This document shows, in pieces, positions 36,171-44,496 of a stretch of 64,000 bases of DNA; the stretch's first letter is position 1, and every line of letters starts with the position of its first letter. The translations under genes were made by a program, and so were the position numbers. This stretch comes from a virus. The stretch covers positions 27,903 through 91,902 of IMG/VR virus record IMGVR_UViG_3300047548_000496; one strand, 5' to 3'. Below the pieces are notes generated by a model. The model had not been told where the DNA came from. It made no database searches and was given only the letters and a program-made list of their open reading frames with translations.

Positions 36171-39100
36171 ATGGCATTAGTATCTCCAGGCGTAGAAGTT
36201 ACAATCACAGACCAAAGTCAGTATCTTCCAGCCCCAACAAATTCAGTCCCTCTAGTCGTTTTAGCAACAGCGCAAAACAAAGCTAATGCTAGTGGTACGG
36301 GTGTAGCAGCCGCAACAACTGCTGCAAACGCAAATAAATTATATCAAGTAACAAGTCAGCGTGATTTAGTTAACTTATACGGAAAGCCGTTCTTTTACAC
36401 AACAACCAATGGTACTCCTATTCAAGGTTATGAATTAAACGAATATGGTCTATTAGCGGCATATTCATTATTGGGAGTTACAAACCGTTGTTACGTACTC
36501 CGCGCTGATGTTGATTTAGCTAGTTTAGTTGGTCAGACAAGCCGTCCAACTGGTGCACCAGAAAATAATACTTATTGGCTAAATACCTCAACATCTACAT
36601 GGGGTATCTATGAATTTAATTCTACAACTGGCTCGTTTACACTTCAAAATCCTATTGTAATTACAGACTCTGGTTCGTTGTCTGGTGGTTTTCCTCTAGA
36701 TAGCATAGGAAATATAGGCGATTACGCCGTTAACGCTATTCAACCAATCGGGGCGCCTGCTGCAACGACACCGAAGACATTTTTCTATAAAACTTCAAAC
36801 AATGTTTGGGTAACTTTAGGTGGTGGCGCCTGGAGATCAGATATACCTACTGTACAAGGTACTATTTCTAATCCAACACTAAGTCCAACTAGTAATTTTA
36901 CTATCAATGTAAGTGGAATTTGGACAGCTACTGTGAGCGTTGTAGGAACTTCAGTTAATGACGTTGCTACTGCTATTAACAACTTAAACACGCCTACAGT
37001 TATTGCTAGAGTTGTAAGTGGAAAATTACAAATCTTATCAAACCAAATTACATCATCAGGAATACCTTCAATCGTATTAACAGACGGAACAAATACTCCA
37101 TTGGCTAATTTGGGTATTGATGCTGGTACTTATTATCAGCCTGCTCTTGCGTATGGAACTTCCGCACAAATGCCATTATGGTCAGCAAGTCAAACATATC
37201 CTAGACCAACAGGTTCAGTATGGATTAAAATCGGTATTGCTGGAAATGGTTTATATCCTCAACTATCACAATATAAAACTTCTACAGCGTCTTGGACAAC
37301 AAAAAATGTTTCACAGTATAATTCTGATTGGGCAGCCATTGCTAATTTAGACTCTACTGGCGGCGCCCTTATCCCTGCTGGAACAATCTATGGTCAATAT
37401 GATTTTGATGGACAGATATTGACTTCCCCTTACTATTTGTGGGAAAGAATTGCAACAGGTCCTACTGTTGTTACCGGTGATAATAATAGTCCTCTATTCA
37501 ACTCTACAAATTTAGGAACTGCAGGCCCTTATACTTTAAATTTAAGAGTTAGTGTTCCCGCAAGTACTTCATTATCATCAGTATATACAGTTACAATACC
37601 TAATAATGCTGACGCTACTGATTTTGTTACAGCATGGTTCGCAGCAAATATACCATATACATCTGCTAGTGTAACAACAGATGGTGCTATTCAATTGACT
37701 CATACAGAAGGAGGCGTAATTATATTAGGCGACTTGTCAAACCAAGTAAGTAATGGAGTTATCGCTGAAGCTGGATTTTCGATTGGTTCGACACCAGGTG
37801 TAAAATATGGACCAGTGAATCAATATTCATGGACTAATCTTGCATCATCAGGCGGAAGTGGTACTGGGGCAAGATTTGATGTGCTAGGAATCGGTGCCGC
37901 TTATTATCTAAATGGAGATGGAATTAATGTAGGTGGTAGTGGATATACCGTAGGGGATATCATTACTATTAGTGGTACTATCCTAAGTGGTTCCTCCCCG
38001 GCAAATGACTTAAGATTAGTGGTGACATCTGTAGGTGCATCTAATGCTGTTACAGGAGTCGCATATTATTCAGGTAGTGGTGTGGGCGGATATACTACTC
38101 AATTGAGTAATTGGGTAGAATTTGCTTATACTAGCAACGAAGGTGCCCCTGTAATTAATCCTGTAAACAATACCAATTGGTTCTACTCAGTAATCGATGA
38201 AGTCGATATCATGGTTCAAAAGAACGGTTCTTGGGTTGGTTATAGAACAACTGCTTATGATTTTAACGGACATCCGGCAGCTAGTGGATCTGCAAACACT
38301 GATCCAAACGGACCTATTATTTCAGGATCTGCGCCTACTACACAAAGTGATGGTACATCGCTTGTTTGGGGTGATCTATGGATAGACACAAGTGATTTAG
38401 AACTATATCCTGTTATATATCGTTGGCAAGAGGTTAATGGTATCGATCAGTGGGTACTAATAAACAATACAGACCAAGTTAGCCAAAATGGTATAGTATT
38501 TGCTGACGCTCGTTGGTCTAGTTCTGGTGCTATTGATCCTACAAATGATCCCATACCAACAATTACTAGTTTATTAACAAGTAACTATATTGATTTAGAT
38601 GCACCGGAGCCAACTTTATATCCACAAGGCATGTTGTTGTTTAACACTCGTCGTAGTGGTTACAATGTAAAACAGTTTAGAACTAACTATTTTACTGGTG
38701 CTAATTATCCAGATGCAGGATCATATAATCCAGCACAACCTACTAATACTAGTAACTTACCGGCGTACAGCTATACATGGGTTTCTGTAAGTGGTAATCA
38801 AGCAAACGGCGCCCCTTATATGGGCCGCAAAGCGCAGCGTGCAATGGTAGTCCAATCTTTGAGAGCCGCTATTGATACTAACTTAGCGATACGTGATGAA
38901 GATAATTATTTTAACTTAATTGCTTCACCTAACTACCCTGAATTACAACCTAACATGGTTGTATTGAATGCGGATCGTGGTGAAACAGCATTTATCGTTG
39001 GTGACACCCCATTGGGTCTACCTGATGATGCTACTGCAATTCAAGCCTGGGCAACTAATGCAGCAGGTGCAACAAGTACAGGAGAAGAAGGCTTAGTAAC

Positions 39101-39767
39101 ACGCAACACATATTTAGGTTTGTTCTATCCAAGTGGAATTACTAACGATTTAGATGGCAACGAAGTTGTTGTACCAGCAAGTCACATGATGTTACGAACA
39201 ATATTAAACAGTGATACTAAATCTTATCCTTGGTTAGCACCTGCAGGTACTCGTCGTGGTAACATTGATAACGCATTGAATATTGGTTACTTAGACCGCG
39301 ATACCGGAGAATTTGTTGCTATTAAAACACGAATTGGTATCCGCGATGTTCTATATATTAATCAAATCAACCCAATGGTATTCTTTACTGGTGTTGGATT
39401 GTTGAACTATGGTAACAAAGTAAGTTTCAACTCACAATCTGCGTTAGATAGAATCAACGTTGCTCGTTTGATTAACTATGTACGTCGTCAGTTGACAATT
39501 GCTGCTCGTCCGTTTGTATTCGAACCTAATGACCAGCTAACACGTAATGAAATAGCAGGAGTTGTACAAACATTAATGGTTGACTTAGTTGCTAAACGAG
39601 GTATTTACGACTATCTAGTTGTATGTGACGAAAGTAACAATACACCGGCTCGTATTGATAGAAACGAACTATGGATTGATGTTGCAATTGAGCCAGTCAA
39701 GGCTGCTGAATTCATCTATATCCCTGTTCGTGTATTGAATACAGGTGAAATTTCAGGTGTAGTTTAA
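36171..39767 (+). CDS. tail sheath protein, gp18-like, greatly enlarged
   Basis: 1198 aa, nearly twice T4 gp18 (659 aa). The N-terminus MALVSPGVEVTITDQSQYLP with YGLLAAYSLLGVTNRCYVLR, and the C-terminus TRIGIRDVLYINQINPMVFF to FIYIPVRVLNTGEI, are typical of T4-like sheaths. The 500-600 residues between are Ser-, Thr- and Gly-rich domains, with PTGAPENNTYWLNTSTSTWG-type and P-x-P-x-G-S-V-W-I repeats that look like added surface domains. It contracts to drive the tube through the envelope. A terminator follows. Confidence 0.96.
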   Translation: MALVSPGVEVTITDQSQYLPAPTNSVPLVVLATAQNKANASGTGVAAATTAANANKLYQVTSQRDLVNLYGKPFFYTTTNGTPIQGYELNEYGLLAAYSLLGVTNRCYVLRADVDLASLVGQTSRPTGAPENNTYWLNTSTSTWGIYEFNSTTGSFTLQNPIVITDSGSLSGGFPLDSIGNIGDYAVNAIQPIGAPAATTPKTFFYKTSNNVWVTLGGGAWRSDIPTVQGTISNPTLSPTSNFTINVSGIWTATVSVVGTSVNDVATAINNLNTPTVIARVVSGKLQILSNQITSSGIPSIVLTDGTNTPLANLGIDAGTYYQPALAYGTSAQMPLWSASQTYPRPTGSVWIKIGIAGNGLYPQLSQYKTSTASWTTKNVSQYNSDWAAIANLDSTGGALIPAGTIYGQYDFDGQILTSPYYLWERIATGPTVVTGDNNSPLFNSTNLGTAGPYTLNLRVSVPASTSLSSVYTVTIPNNADATDFVTAWFAANIPYTSASVTTDGAIQLTHTEGGVIILGDLSNQVSNGVIAEAGFSIGSTPGVKYGPVNQYSWTNLASSGGSGTGARFDVLGIGAAYYLNGDGINVGGSGYTVGDIITISGTILSGSSPANDLRLVVTSVGASNAVTGVAYYSGSGVGGYTTQLSNWVEFAYTSNEGAPVINPVNNTNWFYSVIDEVDIMVQKNGSWVGYRTTAYDFNGHPAASGSANTDPNGPIISGSAPTTQSDGTSLVWGDLWIDTSDLELYPVIYRWQEVNGIDQWVLINNTDQVSQNGIVFADARWSSSGAIDPTNDPIPTITSLLTSNYIDLDAPEPTLYPQGMLLFNTRRSGYNVKQFRTNYFTGANYPDAGSYNPAQPTNTSNLPAYSYTWVSVSGNQANGAPYMGRKAQRAMVVQSLRAAIDTNLAIRDEDNYFNLIASPNYPELQPNMVVLNADRGETAFIVGDTPLGLPDDATAIQAWATNAAGATSTGEEGLVTRNTYLGLFYPSGITNDLDGNEVVVPASHMMLRTILNSDTKSYPWLAPAGTRRGNIDNALNIGYLDRDTGEFVAIKTRIGIRDVLYINQINPMVFFTGVGLLNYGNKVSFNSQSALDRINVARLINYVRRQLTIAARPFVFEPNDQLTRNEIAGVVQTLMVDLVAKRGIYDYLVVCDESNNTPARIDRNELWIDVAIEPVKAAEFIYIPVRVLNTGEISGVV

Positions 39768-39768
39768 C

Positions 39769-39790
39769 AAGATGCCCTTAGGGGCATCTT
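39769..39790 (+). terminator. intrinsic terminator after sheath gene
   Basis: Stem AAGATGCCC / GGGCATCTT with loop TTAG; no long T-run, so termination may be partial. Confidence 0.75.
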
Positions 39791-39798
39791 ATAATTAA

Positions 39799-39806
39799 GA
39801 TAAATA
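39799..39806 (+). promoter_or_regulatory. T4-type late promoter
   Basis: GATAAATA, 19 nt before the tube ATG, with CAGGAGA ribosome site between. Confidence 0.72.
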
Positions 39807-39825
39807 GTATACAGGAGAAATAAAA

Positions 39826-40461
39826 ATGGCAACAGCCTCTCAATCATTATTCAACATGACCGTCGCTAGCGATAATGCAGGTGGCAACCAAGGTCTGTTG
39901 ATGCCAAAATTACAATACCGTTTCAGAGTTAATTTCTTAAATTTCGGTGTTGGTCAAACAGTTGAGTTAACAAAACAAGTAATTGATGTCACTCGTCCCC
40001 AAGTTAGCTTCGGGGAAATTACTATCCCAGTTTATAACTCTACCTTGTATCTTGCTGGTCGTCACGAATGGCAAGCGTTGACTATTAACGTTAGAGATGA
40101 CGCACAAGGTCAAGTTTCTAAATTAGTTGGTCAACAATTGCAGAAACAATTAGATTTTGTTGAACAAGCAAGCGCCGCAACAGGACAAGATTATAAGTTT
40201 CAAACAAACATTGAAATATTAGACGGTGGTAATGGTACTGTTGCACCGCAAGTATTAGAAACTTGGGAAGTTTATGGATGTTTCTTGCAACAAGCAAACT
40301 ACAATAATTTGGCATACAGTGCAAACGAAGCAGTTACAATTGCCCTAACAATTCGCTTTGATAATGCAATACAGAGTCCTCTAACTTCTGGTGTTGGCAC
40401 AAGCATTGGTCGTGTATTAGGTGGTGCTACTGTAACAGGTATTGGCGCGCCACAAGGCTAA
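39826..40461 (+). CDS. tail tube protein, gp19-like
   Basis: 211 aa (T4 gp19 163 aa). Features: MPKLQYRFRVNFLNFG, then QVIDVTRPQVSFGEI and YLAGRHEWQALTINVRDD, then ETWEVYGCFLQQANYNNLAY. This is the gp19 fold: strand, alpha-loop and long beta hairpin. It forms the rigid tube through which DNA passes. It has its own late promoter and ribosome site, as expected for a protein needed in many copies. Confidence 0.94.
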   Translation: MATASQSLFNMTVASDNAGGNQGLLMPKLQYRFRVNFLNFGVGQTVELTKQVIDVTRPQVSFGEITIPVYNSTLYLAGRHEWQALTINVRDDAQGQVSKLVGQQLQKQLDFVEQASAATGQDYKFQTNIEILDGGNGTVAPQVLETWEVYGCFLQQANYNNLAYSANEAVTIALTIRFDNAIQSPLTSGVGTSIGRVLGGATVTGIGAPQG

Positions 40462-40476
40462 TATCAAGGCAGATAC

Positions 40477-41700
40477 ATGAGTGGATTTTTTCAAAATTTA
40501 TTAAAAGATACCGTAAAGGGTTTTTTTGGTAATGAATATGTAAGAGATTATACTCATGCTGCCAAAACTTTTAGGTCGAATGCATATCAATACGCACCTA
40601 AATTAAAATTTTTATTTCATGTATACTTTGAAATTAACCCTGCTGTCTATGCCAAAGGCATAGCCCAGGGTTCTAATTTTGGTCTTGCTGTAAAAACAAT
40701 CGATTTACCTAAATATTCGATTGATACAGCAATCATGAACCAATACAACAGAAAAAGACTAGTACAAACTAAAATTAAGTATCAACCCATTACCGTAGTA
40801 TTCCATGATGATAACGGTAATATAGTCAACGATATGTGGTATAATTATTATACCTATTACTTTCAAGATGCGAATAAACCAGTAGTATCAAGTGCAGGTA
40901 GACAAACCACTAATGTCAGTAACAGTGGTTCAATCGATTTTAATTCTAGAAACTTATACAAACCTGATATATCAGGAGACGAAGATTGGGGATTCATTGG
41001 AGAAACTAGTACCCCCGCCGGAACAGCTAGCCAATTGGCACAGGGTATAAGTAAAATTCCTTTCTTTAAAAGTATACAAATATTTGGATTTAACCAACAT
41101 AATTTTATACAGTACACATTAATTAATCCAGTAATCACGGCGTTTAACCACGATACATATGATTATAGTCAAGGCAATGGCACCATGTCAAATACAATGA
41201 CAATTGACTATGAAACAGTTAAATATGCAGAGGGTGCGCTCGACGGCAGATCGCCAAGTAATATTGTCACTGGTTTTGGATTGGACGCAAATTATGACAG
41301 GACACCAAGTCCTATTCAGCGTCCCGGTGCTAATGGTACTATATTAGGTCAAGGTGGATTAGTAGATGCAGCGGGTGGTTTTATTAATGATTTGTCGAAT
41401 GGAAACATATTGGGTGCAATTCGTACTGCCGGAACTGCATATAATACTTTTAAAAATAAAGACTTAAAGCAAATAGCAACTTCTGATGTAAATTCTATTT
41501 TAACCAATGCGGTACAGCAACAACTACCGAGCGCCGTAAGAACAAATACATATTATCCCGGTTATGGGACAACTCCAAATAATGTTGCCGGCGCACCAAA
41601 CTCAGGCCTTTCACAACCACCACAAATTTCAAGTACAGGAACGGGTGTCAATACAGCAGTACAACCCGCCGGCAAACAAACTATTCCTGGTCAAAAATAA
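40477..41700 (+). CDS. tail-tube-like virion protein (407 aa)
   Basis: Begins FFQNLLKDTVKGFFGNEYVR, then DYTHAAKTFRSNAYQYAPKL, KFLFHVYFEINP, then KTIDLPKYSIDTAIMNQYNR and YQPITVVFHDDNGN. The last parts follow the same order as gp19 (short strand, K-x-x-D-x-P, then N-x-Y-N-R-K). The protein therefore looks like a tube relative with an extended, Asn- and Gly-rich C-terminus. It could cap the tube at the baseplate or end the tail. Late, right after gp19. Confidence 0.72.
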   Translation: MSGFFQNLLKDTVKGFFGNEYVRDYTHAAKTFRSNAYQYAPKLKFLFHVYFEINPAVYAKGIAQGSNFGLAVKTIDLPKYSIDTAIMNQYNRKRLVQTKIKYQPITVVFHDDNGNIVNDMWYNYYTYYFQDANKPVVSSAGRQTTNVSNSGSIDFNSRNLYKPDISGDEDWGFIGETSTPAGTASQLAQGISKIPFFKSIQIFGFNQHNFIQYTLINPVITAFNHDTYDYSQGNGTMSNTMTIDYETVKYAEGALDGRSPSNIVTGFGLDANYDRTPSPIQRPGANGTILGQGGLVDAAGGFINDLSNGNILGAIRTAGTAYNTFKNKDLKQIATSDVNSILTNAVQQQLPSAVRTNTYYPGYGTTPNNVAGAPNSGLSQPPQISSTGTGVNTAVQPAGKQTIPGQK

Positions 41701-41705
41701 TCTTG

Positions 41706-41713
41706 CATAAATA
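41706..41713 (+). promoter_or_regulatory. T4-type late promoter
   Basis: CATAAATA, 16 nt before the ATG at 41730; CGGAG lies between as ribosome site. Confidence 0.62.
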
Positions 41714-41729
41714 CTCTACGGAGATTTAT

Positions 41730-42089
41730 ATGGCAAAAATTATTGATTCACGAACACAACTCGATCAAACAGTTCAAATTTTTGATGAATTCTATGAATT
41801 TAATTTAGTTGTAAGTGGTAGTGAATATGATATTGTTTTTTCATATTTCAAAAGTATCTGCGATACTACCCAAATTGCAGGAAATTTTACTGTCAAATTA
41901 TTTAGAATTTCTCAAGAAACTCAAATCCCTGTTTTAGACTTACTAAGATATATTCAAGGTAAAACACAGCTAGAAACAAATACCGTTATAGCATATTACC
42001 TAAACAGTTTTAAATCAAAAACTTCTCTTTATGGATTTGGTACTTTGCCACAACCAAATGAATCCGTTCAAAGAAACATAGTTCAATAA
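41730..42089 (+). CDS. conserved T4-like phage protein (119 aa)
   Basis: Contains FDEFYEFNLVVSGSEYDIVF, S-Y-F, then GNFTVKLFRISQETQIPVLD, LLRYIQGK and IAYYLNSFKSKTSLYGFG. This order is shared by proteins next to tail genes in aquatic T4-like phages. The role is not established; a tail assembly helper is possible. The ATG at 41730 follows CGGAG; an upstream in-frame ATG at 41703 lies before the promoter. Confidence 0.7.
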   Translation: MAKIIDSRTQLDQTVQIFDEFYEFNLVVSGSEYDIVFSYFKSICDTTQIAGNFTVKLFRISQETQIPVLDLLRYIQGKTQLETNTVIAYYLNSFKSKTSLYGFGTLPQPNESVQRNIVQ

Positions 42090-42536
42090 ATGGGTAACTG
42101 GGCACAAGGGACATTTGCTCCCAAGAATCCTGAAAAGTATGTAGGCAAACATGCTCCAAGATATCGTAGTGGCTGGGAACTAAGAGTAATGATGTTTTTA
42201 GATGAAAATAAACACATCAATCATTGGGCTAGTGAAGCGATATCCATTCCTTATAGAAACCCATTAACCGGGAAACTCTCAAGGTACGTACCTGATTTTT
42301 TTGTAGTATACGAAAATAAATTTCACCAGATGAAGGCAGAAATTATTGAGGTTAAACCAAAAAGTCAAACTTCATTAAAAGAAGCAAGAACAAGACAAGA
42401 TCAAGCACATGCTATAGTAAACCAGGCTAAATTTATGGCTGCAATGGCTTATTGCAAACAACATGGTTATGTTTTTAGAGTTATAAGCGAGGATTCTATT
42501 TTTATGAATACCAAAAGTAATCCTAAAAAGAGATAA
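42090..42536 (+). CDS. head completion protein, gp4-like
   Basis: 148 aa (T4 gp4 150 aa). F-A-P-K-N-P-E-K-Y-V-G near the start, then YRSGWELRVMMFLDENKHI, W-A-S-E-A-I-S-I-P-Y, RYVPDFFVVYEN and EIIEVKPKSQ. The E ... P-D ... E-V-K set is the nuclease-like core of the gp4 (gp50/65) family. T4 gp4 finishes DNA-filled heads before tail joining. Starts directly at the previous stop codon. Confidence 0.92.
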   Translation: MGNWAQGTFAPKNPEKYVGKHAPRYRSGWELRVMMFLDENKHINHWASEAISIPYRNPLTGKLSRYVPDFFVVYENKFHQMKAEIIEVKPKSQTSLKEARTRQDQAHAIVNQAKFMAAMAYCKQHGYVFRVISEDSIFMNTKSNPKKR

Positions 42537-42539
42537 ATA
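42532..42539 (+). promoter_or_regulatory. T4-type late promoter
   Basis: GATAAATA at the end of the gp4 gene, 61 nt before the HNH gene. Confidence 0.62.
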
Positions 42540-42544
42540 AAAGT

Positions 42545-42574
42545 GTAGTTCGCGGAATGGGGATTCCCAACTAC
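42545..42574 (+). promoter_or_regulatory. structured leader of the HNH endonuclease gene
   Basis: Outer stem GTAGTT / AACTAC and inner hairpin GGAAT-GGGG-ATTCC within the late leader, followed by AAGGAG and the ATG at 42601. The compact fold may tune translation of the endonuclease or mark its mobile 5' border. Confidence 0.5.
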
Positions 42575-42600
42575 TCTAACGCTACAAGGAGCAATCAGCA

Positions 42601-43344
42601 ATGATATTTATCAATAACCGCTATACAGCAATCTATTATAGAATAATTGAAAATTCAATTCAACAAGAATCTACAAAGGATGGTAAAGAACGCCATCATA
42701 TAATACCTGAGTCATTTTTTATTAATAGGTCACGTCCGGGCCCGAAAGGTTGGCTAACCGGTAATCCCGAAGATTGTTCTAATATAGTATTTTTAACTCC
42801 ACGTGAACATGCTTTTTGTCATAAATTACTAGTACGAATGACAATAGGAAAAATGAAATCTAAAATGATTCTAGCAATTTGGCGAATGTTGAATAGTAAA
42901 CACACAAAGTTGTTTTCTTCAAAAGATTATGAAAAGTATAGATTATTGTTCATTGATGCAATCAAAGTTATGAATACCGGGAAAAGAAAACCTTTAAGCA
43001 ACGAACATAAATCAAATATATCAAAATCATCTAAAGGGACTCCTAAGACTGATCTCGCAAAAAACAACATGAAATTAGCATGGACGTCAAGGGATAGAAC
43101 AGTAAAACAATCTACTAGGGAACTTAACAGAATTGCTAGTAATAGATATTGGTCTTCTGATGAGGCGAGAAAAGTCCAGTCTGAAAAAAGAAAACAATTT
43201 ATCCACTCAAATCCTTCCATAATAGATGACCAAATAAAAAATCTTAACAAATTAAGTAAGTGTGAACATTGTGATAAAACTATGAATCTTGGAAACTATA
43301 AAAGATGGCACGGACCCAAATGTAAACTAAATAAACTACTATGA
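42601..43344 (+). CDS. HNH homing endonuclease
   Basis: 247 aa. The HNH core is ERHHIIPESF, then NIVFLTPREHAFCHKLLVRM (N ... H-x3-H). A NUMOD3-like DNA-binding motif follows (LSNEHKSNISKSSKG), and a C-terminal zinc pair C-E-H-C ... H-x3-C. It sits between gp4 and the probable small terminase gene, a head-gene junction where such elements insert without damage. It probably spreads by cutting DNA of related phages. It overlaps the next gene by ATGA. Confidence 0.88.
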   Translation: MIFINNRYTAIYYRIIENSIQQESTKDGKERHHIIPESFFINRSRPGPKGWLTGNPEDCSNIVFLTPREHAFCHKLLVRMTIGKMKSKMILAIWRMLNSKHTKLFSSKDYEKYRLLFIDAIKVMNTGKRKPLSNEHKSNISKSSKGTPKTDLAKNNMKLAWTSRDRTVKQSTRELNRIASNRYWSSDEARKVQSEKRKQFIHSNPSIIDDQIKNLNKLSKCEHCDKTMNLGNYKRWHGPKCKLNKLL

Positions 43345-43826
43345 CAAAAAAATTGCAGGAATTATTTGAATTACCAGAAGATGACCTAAAAGAGGTAAAT
43401 GAATCTTTAATCGAAAAAGCTGAGGCTGATTTAATCACTGAAGAAGCATATAATACCATAGACAAAATAGAAAAAGCACTACCGCAAGTTAAAGGATTAG
43501 AAGCTAGTGACGGTGAAATGGACGAGTTAGCGCAACTTGCAACAAGTAGCTATAAAGACTTGATGGATTTGGGAATGCAAGTTGATAGTCGTTTTGCTAG
43601 CGAAATCTTCAATAGTGCGAGTTCTATGCTAGGACATGCTATCACGGCAAAGACAGCAAAAATTAATAAGAAGTTGAAGATGCTAGACTTGCAGTTAAAA
43701 AAAGCACAACTAGACCAAAAAATTGCCGGAAAAACGGAAGAAATTGAAGCAACCCCATTGGGTGAGGGTAAGAGTTTGGATCGAAATGAACTACTTAAAA
43801 TGCTAGCTGCTAAAAAAGACGAATAA
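43341..43826 (+). CDS. probable small terminase subunit, gp16-like
   Basis: 161 aa (T4 gp16 164 aa). Two long helices form the core: DELAQLATSSYKDLMDLGMQ, then SRFASEIFNSASSMLGHAIT and a lysine-rich helix (KINKKLKMLDLQLKKAQLD). The length, helical pattern and place after gp4 fit the DNA-recognition subunit of the packaging motor. The large subunit gp17 is not in this window. Assignment is by pattern, with no diagnostic motif. Confidence 0.62.
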   Translation: MTKKLQELFELPEDDLKEVNESLIEKAEADLITEEAYNTIDKIEKALPQVKGLEASDGEMDELAQLATSSYKDLMDLGMQVDSRFASEIFNSASSMLGHAITAKTAKINKKLKMLDLQLKKAQLDQKIAGKTEEIEATPLGEGKSLDRNELLKMLAAKKDE

Positions 43827-43827
43827 A

Positions 43828-43835
43828 GATAAATA
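43828..43835 (+). promoter_or_regulatory. T4-type late promoter
   Basis: GATAAATA directly after the gp16-like stop codon, 19 nt before the ATG at 43855. Confidence 0.68.
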
Positions 43836-43854
43836 CTGAATATAGGAATAACAA

Positions 43855-44484
43855 ATGAAAAGCCTAAAACAATATATTGTAGAAAGTGTTCACACATACA
43901 ATTACACGATTAAAATTGCCGGTAATGTAGACAAAAACTGGCTAGATATGTTCAAGTACAACTTGAAGAAATTTGATCCTGTAAAGATTGATGAACCAAA
44001 GACTACACCTATTCAGAAAGATCCATACGGATTTCCCAACATACACAACCAACCTGTTACTATCATTAAAGCAGAATTTCGTTACCCAGCTAACGAACCC
44101 ATGATTCAACAAATTGCTCAATTGTTAGGTTATCAAGTTGATATGGTTCGTGTAATTGGATCAGACTATGACGATAGCATCAACAGCGAAGCAGAAGGCT
44201 ATGCTAATGAAATGAGTCATAATCCATTATTGCTACATCCTGAACTAGAAGAACAACCTGGTGCTAAGGAAGCAAATAAGAATTATTCTGATAGCTATTT
44301 AAGCTCTATCAAAGACCAAGCTAAAGACAGTAAAATTGACATTCCATATGCAGGTACAAAGACTCCTGATGCATTTGATCCATTCAAACCTTATTTGGCA
44401 AATGATCCAAGAGGAATGAAGAGCCCAATGTCAACAATTAAACGTCCACCAAAGCCTGCAACAGGTGCAAGCGCATCAAAATAA
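43855..44484 (+). CDS. conserved virion-associated protein (209 aa)
   Basis: Opens MKSLKQYIVESVHTYNYTIK, IAGNVDKNW, then FDPVKIDEPKTTPIQKDP and QPVTIIKAEFRYPANEP. This is a small alpha/beta domain seen in aquatic T4-like phages. The C-terminal 80 residues are Pro-, Lys- and Ser-rich and disordered. The MKSLKQYI start is like short virion-targeting leaders in T4-like prohead proteins. Its exact role is unknown; context suggests head assembly. Confidence 0.65.
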   Translation: MKSLKQYIVESVHTYNYTIKIAGNVDKNWLDMFKYNLKKFDPVKIDEPKTTPIQKDPYGFPNIHNQPVTIIKAEFRYPANEPMIQQIAQLLGYQVDMVRVIGSDYDDSINSEAEGYANEMSHNPLLLHPELEEQPGAKEANKNYSDSYLSSIKDQAKDSKIDIPYAGTKTPDAFDPFKPYLANDPRGMKSPMSTIKRPPKPATGASASK

Positions 44485-44496
44485 GAGGAATTAAAA

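Noticed and set aside
41706-41735. Hairpin covering the ribosome site at 41720 as another promoter-in-loop case
   Set aside because: Only 5-6 weak A-T pairs (AATCT/AGATT, ATAAAT/ATTTAT); expected by chance in AT-rich sequence.
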